Positions 26,900 through 36,871 of a stretch of DNA of 64,000 bases are shown here, piece by piece (position 1 is the first letter of the stretch; each line of letters opens with the position of its first letter). The stretch covers positions 1-64,000 of the forward strand of contig JAKQLF010000396.1 of the NCBI GenBank assembly GCA_029567325.1, read 5' to 3'. The translations under genes and the position numbers were made by a program. The notes beneath the pieces are model-generated. The model was not told the DNA's origin. It searched no databases and saw only the letters and a program-made list of their open reading frames with translations. Origin of the DNA: Bacteroidota bacterium. Lineage in GTDB: Bacteria > Bacteroidota > Bacteroidia > Chitinophagales > Saprospiraceae.

Positions 26900-28729
26900 T
26901 TAATTGGATTTGTTGAAAATGTAGGCTCCTTCCTGGTTGCCTGCAATCAAATGGTCCTTTGACATGGACAATGCATTGAATTTGCCAAAACCAAATGTTT
27001 CAAGCAAGGCTTGGACAACCCAAACAGAACCATCAAACTTATACATGACTGTTGGGGTAGACAGTGAACCACCTACTACAATATATTCCCCATAACAGGC
27101 CAGATGTGATCCTAAAGCGCTTTGACTCAGATCACTGGGAAACGAAAGTTTTATCTCTGTTGAAGGACCAAAGCCTAATTTTTCATAGACATAAACTGAG
27201 CCCTGGTTCGTTGTAGGCCCTCCCAAATCATCACCAACAGCCCCCACAACCAGATATTCAGTAGAGTACGGCGGATAGGCCGAAATGGCAACGTTGTATC
27301 CAAACTCATCTCCGGCTGCTCCATCAGAGGCAATAATAGTTTTGGTGTATGCATAACCAGAAGTTAATCCGAGATATATGAATACAGAACCCTGATCTAC
27401 TTTTCCGTTGATGTCATCGCCAATTGATCCGATTGCCGCGTATCGCTCATGTAAAGCAACTGAATACCCAAAATAGTCATATGCTTGTGGGCTGGAATTG
27501 TTTGTAATTTTTTGAAAGACATTCCATGAACCACCAGATTGGACATAAGCATAAACAGAACCCTGATGATTGTTGGAGTTGATATCATCTAGTGGTGCAC
27601 CAATCAACAAGTCATTCCCATAAATGGCAATTTGCCAGCCAAACCAATCATTGGCCGATCCATCAATTGCAGAAAGTTTATTTTTGAATATCCACTGACT
27701 GCCCTCCCGAAAGTAGATATATACAGAGCCTTGATCTACATTGGCCCCAATATCATCGAAAGGAACTCCCACTGCCAGATAATCTCCCCATAGGGCCACC
27801 TTGGTGCCAAATCGATCGCTTGTACCACCATCATTTGCTTCCAGCTTTGTTTGAAGAATCCAATCTGATCCGTTTTTGCGAAATATGAAGACAGAGCCCC
27901 GGTCGTCATTTAATGTATAATCGTCGCTGGGAGAGCCAACTGCTGCATAATCACCATAAATGGCAACAGAAGCTCCAAACAAATCTCCCGGTGCCCCATT
28001 ATAATCCGATAGCTTGTAGTTAGGGCTTATTTTTGAGGAAGCGATTGTTCCAAAGGACTCCGCATTTGATTTGGTCAGCGACAGCCATATTGTGCCGTTG
28101 TAGCCTTCAAAATCTTTTATAGCGTTATTCCAACGTATCGATCCGGCTGAAGGCTGCTCACTTGTATCGCCCAGTTTTATTCTTCCGCTGACATCCAGAG
28201 CAGCTTGTGGTTTACTGGTATTGATTCCCACCTTCGGAGGTGGGGGAGGACAGGTCAGACAGATCACTTTTGTAGTTCTCCATTCAGTATCTTCTCCGCA
28301 AGGTGGTAGTGATGTATGAATATGGACCGCTATCACATCCGGATTTGCAACTGATTGATAATCGTACGGTGCGATACCGTGTCCCAGTAATGCGTTGGTA
28401 TATTTATTTCTGATGGTAAAATAATCGCCGTCGGCGCTTGAAGTAATGCGGTAAACCTGATTGGCTTTTAATTCTTTCAGTATAAAATATGAACCAGGGT
28501 AACTTTTATCAGTAATGAGTAAGGTGTCATTGAATGCTGAGACAGAAACCTCATCATAAGGAAACATTTCATCTATTGGACTTATGCATTGTGGAAAAGC
28601 ATTATTTCCTAATCCGCAGCAAAAAACAAAAATGATCAGTTTTAGTCTTATAATGGACGTTGATCCGTCCAGAGCGGGTATCTCTTTATCAACTGCTCGT
28701 TCAAAAATTAGTTTGAGAATATTGTTCAT
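26900..28729 (-). CDS. Secreted FG-GAP beta-propeller protein
   Basis: A 609-aa protein. A hydrophobic export segment (LKLIIFVFCCGLGNNAFPQ) begins near residue 30, later than usual. An N-terminal domain to about residue 165 precedes PKVGINTSKPQAALDVSG, the same stalk-type motif as in the lectin-like proteins. Seven FG-GAP-like repeats then follow. Examples are DLFGASVAIYGDYAAVGSP, RFGTKVALWGDYLAVGVP, WFGWQIAIYGNDLLIGAP and YFGYSVALHERYAAIGS. They predict a seven-bladed propeller. No T9SS C-terminal domain is seen. It is probably secreted or surface-exposed. It is divergent from the sensor kinase gene, sharing a 197-bp intergenic region with it. Confidence 0.8.
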   Translation of the reverse strand: MNNILKLIFERAVDKEIPALDGSTSIIRLKLIIFVFCCGLGNNAFPQCISPIDEMFPYDEVSVSAFNDTLLITDKSYPGSYFILKELKANQVYRITSSADGDYFTIRNKYTNALLGHGIAPYDYQSVANPDVIAVHIHTSLPPCGEDTEWRTTKVICLTCPPPPPKVGINTSKPQAALDVSGRIKLGDTSEQPSAGSIRWNNAIKDFEGYNGTIWLSLTKSNAESFGTIASSKISPNYKLSDYNGAPGDLFGASVAIYGDYAAVGSPSDDYTLNDDRGSVFIFRKNGSDWILQTKLEANDGGTSDRFGTKVALWGDYLAVGVPFDDIGANVDQGSVYIYFREGSQWIFKNKLSAIDGSANDWFGWQIAIYGNDLLIGAPLDDINSNNHQGSVYAYVQSGGSWNVFQKITNNSSPQAYDYFGYSVALHERYAAIGSIGDDINGKVDQGSVFIYLGLTSGYAYTKTIIASDGAAGDEFGYNVAISAYPPYSTEYLVVGAVGDDLGGPTTNQGSVYVYEKLGFGPSTEIKLSFPSDLSQSALGSHLACYGEYIVVGGSLSTPTVMYKFDGSVWVVQALLETFGFGKFNALSMSKDHLIAGNQEGAYIFNKSN

Positions 28730-28926
28730 TGATCAATAAAATAAAAGGTAAACCTACATAGCTATTGGAGGTTTTGTTTGCTAATCTAGGGAACGGCGAT
28801 TTCTAAACAGGGAAAGGAAAGATGCCTTTATGGTTTCGAAAAAGGGCTAAATTTTATTGCTTGATTCACATTCATCTGGCCTTAAAAATCCTCATTTTGC
28901 TTACATTTGACTGACAATAAGATATC

Positions 28927-30993
28927 ATGATCAGGGCAATTTCTTGCATCATATTTTTACTGGTAGTAACCTTTGTTAATGGGCAGGTTAATGCAGATTC
29001 TTTGCGTTCTAGTATAATGTCTATGCCAGCAACAGTTCACACTATAGAAAAAATGTTTGCTTTGGTATCCCAATACCGTCGAAGTGACTTGAAAGCAAGT
29101 CGGTTGATTTATGAAATCGCTGCAGAAAAAAGTTCAAGAATCGGTAATGATACTTTGTTATGCAAAAGTTTTCTCAATTGTGGCGTCTTGTGCAATGAAC
29201 TTGGAGATTTTAATGCAGCAGGAAATTACCTGCGCAAGGCAGACCAGCTGGCCGAGAAATCTGGTCATCTGGAATTGCAAATCAAGGTGCTGGGCGAAAC
29301 GGGTAGGATGTATGTGTTTAATGATCAACCAGAAGAAGCTCTCCGGTACTACATTCGTGTGGTGGAAAAATGCAAAGAGCCAAAATTTAATCACATTAAG
29401 TCAATTGTTTTGGGTAATATTGGTGGGATCTATTATGAAAAATCTAAAACGGAAAACGATAAGCACCTTTTAATTAATAAAGGTCTTCCTTACACAAAGG
29501 AATCCTTTTTCCTTGCTGAAAAACTGAATAATAAACAATTGCTCATCAATCAAGGTAATAATCTGGCATTGATGTACGCAGACTTATCAAGAGCAGACTC
29601 CAGTATGTATTACTTGGATATTATAAAGCCACTGATTCAGAAAGATAATCTGAAGTCGTTGAGCACATATTTTTCAAATCTGGGGAAAGTGCAAATTCTA
29701 CAAGGTAAACCTCAAGAAGCCCTTGTGGCTTACAAACAGTCTCTGTCAATGACTATGCAGACATACGCCGCCTATGATGCTTACAACATTTATAAATCTC
29801 TCTCTGTCTTATATGAGGATTTAGGTCAGATCGATCAAGCTTTATTGTACGAAAAAAAAGCCGGCATTCTCCACGATTCATTGGTAAATGCAGAAAACTT
29901 TAAAAAGCTGGTAGAATTGCAATCATTGTATGAAAAAGAAAAGAGTGAGGGGCAAATTATGGAATTAAAAGCCAATCAAAGCTTTCAGGAGTTACAGATT
30001 TCAAAACAGAAGGCTTTGTCAAAGTACTTAGCTTTTGAAGCAGAATTGCAAAGAAATCAAGCGCAATTGTTTTCACAGAAAAATCAGATGCAGGCATTAG
30101 AAATAGGCCGACAATCAGATCGCCTTGAAAAAAATAGACTTCAGTCAAAAGCAGATTCATTAGCCATAAAACTTACACTACAAGACAATACTCTTAAAGC
30201 CAATCTTATTAAACGTCAAAGATACATTGGTTTTGGTTTGTTGTTAACTTCTTTGTTTTTGAGTTTGTTTGCAACAGGTTTATATGCTTTAAACCAATCC
30301 AGAAAAAAAGCTTATAAGCAATTGGCCGATACCAATGAAGCCATTAAAGTGCAATCGGAAGTCATGCGATTACAGACAAAGACCATTGCAGGCTTTCAAG
30401 CGCAGATGAGTCCTCATTTTGTTTTCAACGCTCTGCATAAAGTACAAGGTTCCATCCTTTCTGGTCGATCAAATGAAGCGGCTTTACAGGTTAGAGAAAT
30501 GGCTGGTCTTATGCGCAGCACTTTTGATAATGCAAATCGAGATGAAATACCGCTTGAAGAAGAGCTTTCTTATCTCCATAATTACTTGGATTTCGAACAA
30601 AAATATGGGTCCTCTCCAATTGCCTTTTATACAGAAACTTTTGGCGACATTGATGGTCTATTATTACCTCCAATGATGTTACAACCTCTTATAGAAAATA
30701 GTCTCAAACATGGTTTTTCCTTAGAGGTAAAAGATGCATATATAAAACTTATTATTGATGCCAGACAAGGCGAGAAACTATTTGTTTGTATTGAAGACAA
30801 TGGAAAAGGCATTCTTAAATTACCAGATGCCTACAACGAGGTCCATGCACTTTCTATTTTAAAAAGCAGGGTTGCATTGGCTTTCGGGCATCATCATACC
30901 GTTAATGAGGAGGTTTTCAAGGTCGTTAGCCCTATAAAAGATGGTGGTGGCACTAAAATTGAGTTTTATTTACCCCTAAAATATGCCTTTTGA
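28927..30993 (+). CDS. TPR sensor histidine kinase, LytS/YehU type
   Basis: A 688-aa membrane sensor. Signal peptide or N-terminal anchor (AISCIIFLLVVTFVNGQ), a periplasmic array of TPR repeats to about residue 330, a coiled-coil segment rich in Gln/Lys (340-425), one transmembrane helix near 433-457, then a His_kinase domain. The phospho-acceptor is His497 in QMSPHFVFNAL. The ATPase half has LPPMMLQPLIENSLKHGF and EDNGKGI. This non-orthodox kinase class works with LytTR regulators, and the gene for one follows directly (2-bp gap). It would sense an envelope signal. The adjacent surface-protein genes are the obvious candidate targets, by location only. Confidence 0.92.
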   Translation: MIRAISCIIFLLVVTFVNGQVNADSLRSSIMSMPATVHTIEKMFALVSQYRRSDLKASRLIYEIAAEKSSRIGNDTLLCKSFLNCGVLCNELGDFNAAGNYLRKADQLAEKSGHLELQIKVLGETGRMYVFNDQPEEALRYYIRVVEKCKEPKFNHIKSIVLGNIGGIYYEKSKTENDKHLLINKGLPYTKESFFLAEKLNNKQLLINQGNNLALMYADLSRADSSMYYLDIIKPLIQKDNLKSLSTYFSNLGKVQILQGKPQEALVAYKQSLSMTMQTYAAYDAYNIYKSLSVLYEDLGQIDQALLYEKKAGILHDSLVNAENFKKLVELQSLYEKEKSEGQIMELKANQSFQELQISKQKALSKYLAFEAELQRNQAQLFSQKNQMQALEIGRQSDRLEKNRLQSKADSLAIKLTLQDNTLKANLIKRQRYIGFGLLLTSLFLSLFATGLYALNQSRKKAYKQLADTNEAIKVQSEVMRLQTKTIAGFQAQMSPHFVFNALHKVQGSILSGRSNEAALQVREMAGLMRSTFDNANRDEIPLEEELSYLHNYLDFEQKYGSSPIAFYTETFGDIDGLLLPPMMLQPLIENSLKHGFSLEVKDAYIKLIIDARQGEKLFVCIEDNGKGILKLPDAYNEVHALSILKSRVALAFGHHHTVNEEVFKVVSPIKDGGGTKIEFYLPLKYAF

Positions 30994-30995
30994 AT

Positions 30996-31754
30996 ATGAA
31001 AGCTATTATCATAGATGACGATTTCGAAAGCATTAAAACGCTATGCATAATGTTAGAAAAGTTTTGTCCGCATGTTTCCATTATAGCAACTTGCAGCGAA
31101 ACGGTTTCTGCCGAAACTGTCCTTGCTGAAGTCAAGCCTGATTTAGTTTTTCTTGACATAGAAATGCCTGGCAAAGATGGTATCACTTTTTTGAAAGACC
31201 AAAATTCTCCAGAATTTGAAGTCATTTTCGTTACGGGTCATGACGAGTTTTTATTGCAGGCTCTTAGGCTAGCTGCCGTTGACTATTTACTTAAACCTGT
31301 TGATCCTTATGAATTAATCTATGCCGTTGAGCAAGCAAAGTCCAGGTTTTCAACTAAAACCATTTCTAAACGGTTAGAAGTTCTTACAGAAAATTTGATA
31401 AACAAAGAAAACATAAAGAATGGTAAAATTTGCTTGTCTGATGCTGATGGTTACTACATTGTCCGCTTCAAAGATGTATTATATCTTGAGGCTGACAATA
31501 CTTATACTTTGTTCTTTCTGATGGATGGCCGCCAGATGCTCATTTCAAAACCTCTGATAGAATATGAAAGATTGCTTCCAGAGGAAGAATTCTTTAGGAT
31601 ACACAAATCATATCTTGTTAATATGTCACATGTTACAGGCTTTAAAAAAACAGAAGGAGGATGTGTTGTCTTGAGTAGTGGTCGGGAGCTTGAGGTGAGT
31701 AGACGGAAAAAAGACGAACTATTAGAAAGGATAAAAAATCTCTTTTTATTTTAA
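30996..31754 (+). CDS. LytTR-family response regulator
   Basis: A 252-aa protein (ATG at 30996 preferred over a TTG two codons earlier). The receiver domain has IIIDDDFES, phospho-acceptor Asp54 in LVFLDIEMPG, and the LLKPVDPYEL segment with conserved Lys. A LytTR DNA-binding domain fills the C-terminus (DVLYLEADNTYTLFFLMDG, then EEFFRIHKSYLVN and ELEVSRRKKDELL). LytTR proteins bind direct repeats at promoters of surface or extracellular product genes. The gene starts 2 bp after its kinase partner, an obligate pair. No binding site could be recognised by eye. Confidence 0.92.
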   Translation: MKAIIIDDDFESIKTLCIMLEKFCPHVSIIATCSETVSAETVLAEVKPDLVFLDIEMPGKDGITFLKDQNSPEFEVIFVTGHDEFLLQALRLAAVDYLLKPVDPYELIYAVEQAKSRFSTKTISKRLEVLTENLINKENIKNGKICLSDADGYYIVRFKDVLYLEADNTYTLFFLMDGRQMLISKPLIEYERLLPEEEFFRIHKSYLVNMSHVTGFKKTEGGCVVLSSGRELEVSRRKKDELLERIKNLFLF

Positions 31755-32004
31755 ATTGTTTTGGTCTCCGAAACCGATTGAGCATTTAAAACACTTTCTT
31801 TGATCCTTTTCTTCTGAGCTATTGAATTTAGCAGAATACATTATTTATATTGATTTTTTTAAACTCGGAACGAGTTCGGTGAATATCAAAAAATATACGT
31901 CCTCGTAACTATATTTGATGCTAAATAGCCTGCTTACGCGTGCAAATTGTTTGCTAATGAGTGCCATAATTAAAGGATTGCTTCCAACCTAAATAACCTT
32001 CACC

Positions 32005-32934
32005 ATGCAAAAACACATTTATCTTGTTTTCATACTTTTCATGTCCTTCCTTTCATATGGCCAGGAAATGGAAACGGTTTATTTAAATGCACAAGACAGT
32101 ACCACAAACATGTTTGTAGCTGTATTTCCTGAAAGTGGACAGATTAAATCAATACTGATTTTATTAGACGGTTTTGGAAATTCACCAAAAGACGTTTTAT
32201 TTCAAACAGATATTCCTAAATATGCCTCACAACAAGGTATGCTCACCATCATTCCTCTTTTAAAGACTGGCCCTTCTTATTTTGGAAGTGATGCAGATTC
32301 TCAACAATCGTTGAAGGAAATTATTGACATCGTTGTTACAAAATATCAATTAAATGGCAAGGACTTATACATTGGTGGCTTTTCAATTGGTGGAACATGT
32401 GCAATAAAATATGCTGAGTTGTCTATTCGAGAAAATTATTCAATAAAACCCAAAGCCGTTTTTGCCATTGATCCTCCACTTGATTGGGAGCGTTATTATA
32501 AAGGTGCCAAAAGAGTTGCGAGACTTTCAAATCCAGAACAAGTAAATGCAGAGGTATTTTATATGATAGAAAGGATAGAAAAAGAAATGTCGGGAACGCC
32601 GGAATCTTCATTAGAAAATTATTATGCCAATTCGCCTTATTCCTTTTCTGATACAAGCCAGAAAGCTGTTAAAAATTTAATTAATACACCAATTATGATC
32701 ATCTCAGAGCCCGACATTCAATGGTGGTTGAAAGAAAGAAATTATGACTATTCTTACAACAATATTATGGACCATGCAGCTATGATTAATGAACTCCAAA
32801 GATTAGGCAACAAAAATGCTGTTTTAGTAACGACAATAGACAAAGGATACAGAAAACCAAATAATATGAGACATCCTCATTCCTGGAGTATTGCAGACCC
32901 TGAACAATTAGTAACGTGGCTGCAATCTCAATAA
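32005..32934 (+). CDS. Secreted alpha/beta hydrolase
   Basis: A 309-aa protein with signal peptide (MQKHIYLVFILFMSFLSYGQ). The fold elements are an oxyanion region ILLDGFGNSP, nucleophile elbow GGFSIGGTC (GxSxG), an Asp-bearing strand IMIISEPD, and a late His in RHPHSWSI. It resembles small secreted esterases or dienelactone-hydrolase-like proteins. Substrate unknown. It stands between the two-component system and a second propeller protein. A hairpin follows at 32940-32961. Confidence 0.75.
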   Translation: MQKHIYLVFILFMSFLSYGQEMETVYLNAQDSTTNMFVAVFPESGQIKSILILLDGFGNSPKDVLFQTDIPKYASQQGMLTIIPLLKTGPSYFGSDADSQQSLKEIIDIVVTKYQLNGKDLYIGGFSIGGTCAIKYAELSIRENYSIKPKAVFAIDPPLDWERYYKGAKRVARLSNPEQVNAEVFYMIERIEKEMSGTPESSLENYYANSPYSFSDTSQKAVKNLINTPIMIISEPDIQWWLKERNYDYSYNNIMDHAAMINELQRLGNKNAVLVTTIDKGYRKPNNMRHPHSWSIADPEQLVTWLQSQ

Positions 32935-32939
32935 TGATA

Positions 32940-32961
32940 AAGGCTGAATATACTCGGCCTT
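32940..32961. terminator. Possible weak terminator hairpin
   Basis: Stem AAGGCTGA (32940-32947) pairs with TCGGCCTT (32954-32961) with one G-T wobble and a 6-nt loop, 6 bp after the hydrolase stop codon. No T-tract follows, so a termination role is uncertain. Confidence 0.35.
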
Positions 32962-33018
32962 CAAAACCTCTTCCATCAAATGGGCAACTAAAAAATAATT
33001 AAACCTCAAATAACTATC

Positions 33019-34173
33019 ATGAAAATTTTCTTTTTTCTATTGTTTGTTTTAAGTATTCAACCTAAGTTTCTTTTTGCTCAGAATAGCCCGGTTGAAAAAA
33101 GTACAAATACATTTCCAGATTACTCCAGTGTATTAATCTTGGAAGAGCACCCTGATACAACTGCCAATATGAGTTTTGGTGATTTTGATGGTGATGGTCA
33201 TCTAGATATTTTGTTGGTCAAAGGAAGACATTGGCCTATCGTTGACCGCGTTTTTCTTGGTGATGGAATAGGTGGTGTGCGAAAGTCATATAATTTGGGC
33301 GAGATTTCAGATCGTTCATACACTGGTGCTTTGGCTGATTTTAATGGAGATGGATCTCTTGATATTGCAATAAGTAATGATTCCCCGGATAAGAAACTGA
33401 TTTATAATAATGACGGTAAAGGAAATTTTACTGTTGGTTCTGAGTTTGGAATTCCGAAATGGCCAACTCGTAATTTATCAGTTGCTGACATAAACGGTGA
33501 TAAATTGCCCGATCTCATTTTAGCGAACAGGGGTAGAAACCCCACTTCCAATTACTTTTGTTTGAATCTGGGTCAAGGGAAATTTAACGCTGATTGTATT
33601 CCTTTTGCTCATTACCCTTCTTCTACCATTACGACGGTGGACATTAATAAAGATGGATTTATTGACCTGGTTGTGCCTCATCGTGACGGAGGTCAGAGTT
33701 ATGTTTACATAGGTAGTGCTGATAGTAATTATCCAGACAATCATCGCATACCATTTGGACCATCTGACGCATCCATTCGCACCGCATATGTAGCAGATTT
33801 TAATGGCGATCAAATACCAGACATTGTTGGTATTGATGAAAACAAAGGAATTTTGCTTTTTTATGGCCAAAAAGATCAAATTTTTTCTGCAGGGATTTAT
33901 CTATTTGAATCATTGATTGTGCCCTACGCTTTGAACATTGCTGATCTGAATAATGATGGCAGAATGGATATCATCGTTGGTTACGTCTTTGCTCCGTCAA
34001 AAATATTTTATAGTGAAGGAACAGATTCCAATTTTAAATCAATTTCATTTGGTGATTCCAATGGTACCGTCTATGGCTTTGATGTAGGTGATTTCAACGA
34101 AGATGGTATTCAGGACATCGCTACCGCACGTTCAGATGCTACCAATATGTTGCATTTTGGTAAAATCAAGTGA
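33019..34173 (+). CDS. Secreted VCBS/FG-GAP propeller protein
   Basis: A 384-aa protein with signal peptide (MKIFFFLLFVLSIQPKFLFAQ). Seven calcium-binding-type blade motifs recur at about 50-residue spacing: GDFDGDGHLDILLV, ADFNGDGSLDIAIS, ADINGDKLPDLILA, VDINKDGFIDLVVP, ADFNGDQIPDIVG, ADLNNDGRMDIIVG and GDFNEDGIQDIATA. This is the integrin-alpha-like seven-bladed propeller with DxDxDG Ca2+ loops. No C-terminal sorting domain is present. It may bind a surface ligand or a glycan; no enzymatic residues are evident. Confidence 0.85.
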   Translation: MKIFFFLLFVLSIQPKFLFAQNSPVEKSTNTFPDYSSVLILEEHPDTTANMSFGDFDGDGHLDILLVKGRHWPIVDRVFLGDGIGGVRKSYNLGEISDRSYTGALADFNGDGSLDIAISNDSPDKKLIYNNDGKGNFTVGSEFGIPKWPTRNLSVADINGDKLPDLILANRGRNPTSNYFCLNLGQGKFNADCIPFAHYPSSTITTVDINKDGFIDLVVPHRDGGQSYVYIGSADSNYPDNHRIPFGPSDASIRTAYVADFNGDQIPDIVGIDENKGILLFYGQKDQIFSAGIYLFESLIVPYALNIADLNNDGRMDIIVGYVFAPSKIFYSEGTDSNFKSISFGDSNGTVYGFDVGDFNEDGIQDIATARSDATNMLHFGKIK

Positions 34174-34348
34174 AAATTTGATCCTTCAATTTGTCTAATA
34201 GAATACCCTAATTTTCTTGTCTGCGAATACTATTATTGACCTAGCCAGAAAATCATATTTTAACAAACATAACAATTGATTTGAAGGCACAGATCTTCAA
34301 TAAGATATCTGTCTAATCCCTGAATTATTTGATACCTCTGAATTGATC

Positions 34349-35797
34349 TTATGGAGCCCTAAAATTCCACTTACCGTTGTCGTTTTTCATATCAAATTTA
34401 CCCAAAGTTGGCCTGGTATCTCCAAAAGATATAAGCACCAGCTCCTCTTTGGAGTTTGGTATTTCTTTGGGCATGATGCGGTATGAACCATCTGTAAGTT
34501 GATCGATCCTCCAAAGTTGTTCTGATGTGCCACTAAATGTTGGTACGGTGATAACCTCTCCATCTGCTGTTGCTGCCAACGCTCTTTCTGTTCCTGCAAT
34601 TACGATTTTATAATAAGCTCCCCCAAAATAACCTCCTGCCTCAGGCACGGGAACAACAGTCCATTTTTGATGAGGTCGAAACATGTAATCTCCTACCCTT
34701 GCATTGATGTTACCTGTTGGCCACGTTTGGATGACATCTGCAAGTTCTTGTGATGCTACCGGTTTTATTGGCTCGTCATTATTTCGACCAAATCCTCCAC
34801 CTGCTCGGGCCATTCTAGCAAAATCGATGTCCAATTCAAGGCCATAACCTCTCCTCACTGATTCGATTTCATAAGTTCCCTCTTTTATATTTTCGCCTGC
34901 AATCGGCCAGCCATCTTTCCAGACTATAGGTAAAATAGCAAGCACACTCCTGCCACTTTGGTCTAAATCTGCTTCATAATGAAGTGACATTTTTTCAACA
35001 CCATCAGAAAGAATATTACGTCCAAAGTGTCCTGGACCAATCAACCTTCCTCTGGTTGCGGCAACCATTTTACCACCACCTTCCAACATACTTCTTCCTA
35101 CATTATCGATAAAGGGACCAGTTACTTTTTTAGAACGACCTACGACAATGTTGTAGGTAGAATTGGCTCCATCACAACAGGTGCCGTGATTTGCAAGCAA
35201 ATAATACCAACCATCATGATAGGTAAGGATAGAAGCTTCACAGACGATGGCTATATCTACGGACTTATTTCCTACAACGCGTTTGCCAGTTTTTGGGTCC
35301 AACTCTACGACGCGTGTAAAACCATAATACGTTCCATAAGTGAGCCAAAGACGACCTGTAATTGGATCCAACATCATACCTGGGTCGATGGCATCGCAAT
35401 CTTCATACCCGTCTGAATAAGCCACTGCTACGGTATCGGTATACTTAAAATCAGGAGAATTTGGGTCCAGCGTTTTGTTCCACATAGTGTAAATTTTTCC
35501 TCGGTGTCCTACAGCAGCTCCTCCACCTGTTGCTCCGTATGCTATCAGGTATCGATTGCCGATTTTGATGGCATCTGGTGCTGCTCCACCTCCCGGACGC
35601 ACTGCGCCACCATTCCAATTCCATCCATCTTCAGATATCAGGCCACCTCCTCCTGTGCCAAAGGTGTAATATTTTCCCTCACATTCTACAATGGTTGACG
35701 GATCGTGTATAAAAGGTTTGCCGACCTGCCCTGACAATGAACTTGATAAAATCATTGATAATAAAGTGCAAAGGCTCAATATGTTGATTCGCTTCAT
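34349..35797 (-). CDS. GH43 arabinanase-like enzyme with ricin-like tail (copy 1)
   Basis: A 482-aa secreted protein (signal peptide ending SSSLSGQ). Catalytic residues of the five-bladed GH43 propeller fit: base Asp in FIHDPST, pKa-modulating Asp in DAIDPG, acid Glu in VCEASI. The segment GTCCDGANSTYNIVVGRSK matches the Cys-Cys/NSTY motif of endo-1,5-alpha-arabinanases. About 170 C-terminal residues have a ricin-type beta-trefoil look (HQKWTV, EQLWRIDQL, GKWNFRAP). It is paralogous along its whole length to 41729-43183. The partner gene 35903-36682 lies upstream on the same strand. It probably cleaves arabinan or a similar furanoside-containing glycan outside the cytoplasm. Confidence 0.85.
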   Translation of the reverse strand: MKRINILSLCTLLSMILSSSLSGQVGKPFIHDPSTIVECEGKYYTFGTGGGGLISEDGWNWNGGAVRPGGGAAPDAIKIGNRYLIAYGATGGGAAVGHRGKIYTMWNKTLDPNSPDFKYTDTVAVAYSDGYEDCDAIDPGMMLDPITGRLWLTYGTYYGFTRVVELDPKTGKRVVGNKSVDIAIVCEASILTYHDGWYYLLANHGTCCDGANSTYNIVVGRSKKVTGPFIDNVGRSMLEGGGKMVAATRGRLIGPGHFGRNILSDGVEKMSLHYEADLDQSGRSVLAILPIVWKDGWPIAGENIKEGTYEIESVRRGYGLELDIDFARMARAGGGFGRNNDEPIKPVASQELADVIQTWPTGNINARVGDYMFRPHQKWTVVPVPEAGGYFGGAYYKIVIAGTERALAATADGEVITVPTFSGTSEQLWRIDQLTDGSYRIMPKEIPNSKEELVLISFGDTRPTLGKFDMKNDNGKWNFRAP

Positions 35798-35902
35798 TTT
35801 ATTTCTAATTTTTGTGGTCCATTTAAACGTTTTATGTTTCTCTTAATAGACCAGTTTTCTTGTTTATAGATTTGAATGCTTTGTATAAAATGGATTTTTG
35901 GA

Positions 35903-36682
35903 CTATTGATAGCTAATGGTGTAACCCTTCACTGGTTGCATTTTGCTGTCAAGAAATCGCACACAAAAATCAATCATTCCCGGGCCATTGATAATAGCTC
36001 CACGAATGACATTCCTTCCTTTTTTCAATGTCAGCTTTTCAGACGAAAAATTGTCGACAACCATATCTCGGTCACCAGAAACCATAACCGCTTCTTCTCC
36101 GTTGAGCCAAAACATTCCTCCAGAATTACATCCTGCAGTCATCCTCACATCTTTGATTTCTTGTGGACAATCAATGACTGTCACTACCCAATACAATATG
36201 CCGTTTTGTGGCTTATTCATGGCGTAAGAAAAACGATGCAACTTAAAATTAAAGAGTTTGCTATCTAGGGCATGCCACTTCAATTCTTGCTCGCCCACTT
36301 TGACCATTTCTCCTTTTTTGGGCACAATAGTAAAATCATCAGAAAAATTATCTGCTGCAAAAGTGGTCCTGAGATATTTGTCTGTAAATATGCTATTTCT
36401 GGTTATGTCTTTTTTGATAGGCTCAAGAACCAACCATCGTTGAATGAATCCTTTGGGATCGGGTGTTTTTTTTGCTGTCGTCGCCAGTGAAAAGTACGTT
36501 CCTAGCGTTCGTGAAGTATCACTTTGGATCGGTACAGAAATATTAGGAGGTCTGAAGCCCCCTGGGCCCGGACCAGGAGGTGTTCCTGCAGGAGGTCCTT
36601 GTTGAGCAAATGAAACCATTTGTGTCCCAATAATAAGGATCAAAGGCATGGTCCACCTTAACGATTTGAATTTTCTGATCAT
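35903..36682 (-). CDS. Secreted beta-sandwich protein, GH43 partner (copy 1)
   Basis: The ATG at 36682 (259 aa) is preferred over a GTG at 36721. It gives a clean signal peptide ending MVSFAQ. A Pro/Gly-rich linker (QGPPAGTPPGPGPGG) precedes a conserved segment GFIQRWLVLEPIKK and a beta-sandwich with MFWLNGEEAVMVSGD, LTLKKGRNVIRGAIIN and FCVRFLD. The WLNG...KGRN pattern resembles galactose-binding-like non-catalytic domains of glycan-acting enzymes. No catalytic residues are evident. It and the following GH43 gene (105 bp downstream) form the same pair as at 40944-43183, with about 60% identity to that copy over the last 130 residues by hand count. Confidence 0.7.
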   Translation of the reverse strand: MIRKFKSLRWTMPLILIIGTQMVSFAQQGPPAGTPPGPGPGGFRPPNISVPIQSDTSRTLGTYFSLATTAKKTPDPKGFIQRWLVLEPIKKDITRNSIFTDKYLRTTFAADNFSDDFTIVPKKGEMVKVGEQELKWHALDSKLFNFKLHRFSYAMNKPQNGILYWVVTVIDCPQEIKDVRMTAGCNSGGMFWLNGEEAVMVSGDRDMVVDNFSSEKLTLKKGRNVIRGAIINGPGMIDFCVRFLDSKMQPVKGYTISYQ

Positions 36683-36871
36683 CAGATTGTTTTTGTAAAA
36701 ATTATTAATTGTGTTATACACACTTAATATGGCTTGGACAAAGATATAAAAGAATGGATATGTTGGATGGCGAGGCAGATTCTTTAAGAAAATATTTTGG
36801 AGAAGTAGGAGAACAGAAGTGTTAATGCCTGGGATATTGCTATTTAAGGATGAATTGATATCTTTACTAAC

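Noticed and set aside
31855-31890. Hairpin AACTCG-GAA-CGAGTT after the LytTR gene
   Set aside because: Short stem with no following T-tract in either direction; not called as a terminator.
35027-36490. Long plus-strand open frames opposite the GH43 copy 1 and partner genes
   Set aside because: They lie antisense to genes with catalytic motifs and clear paralogues, and encode low-complexity Ser/Thr-rich or Pro-rich peptides without family features.
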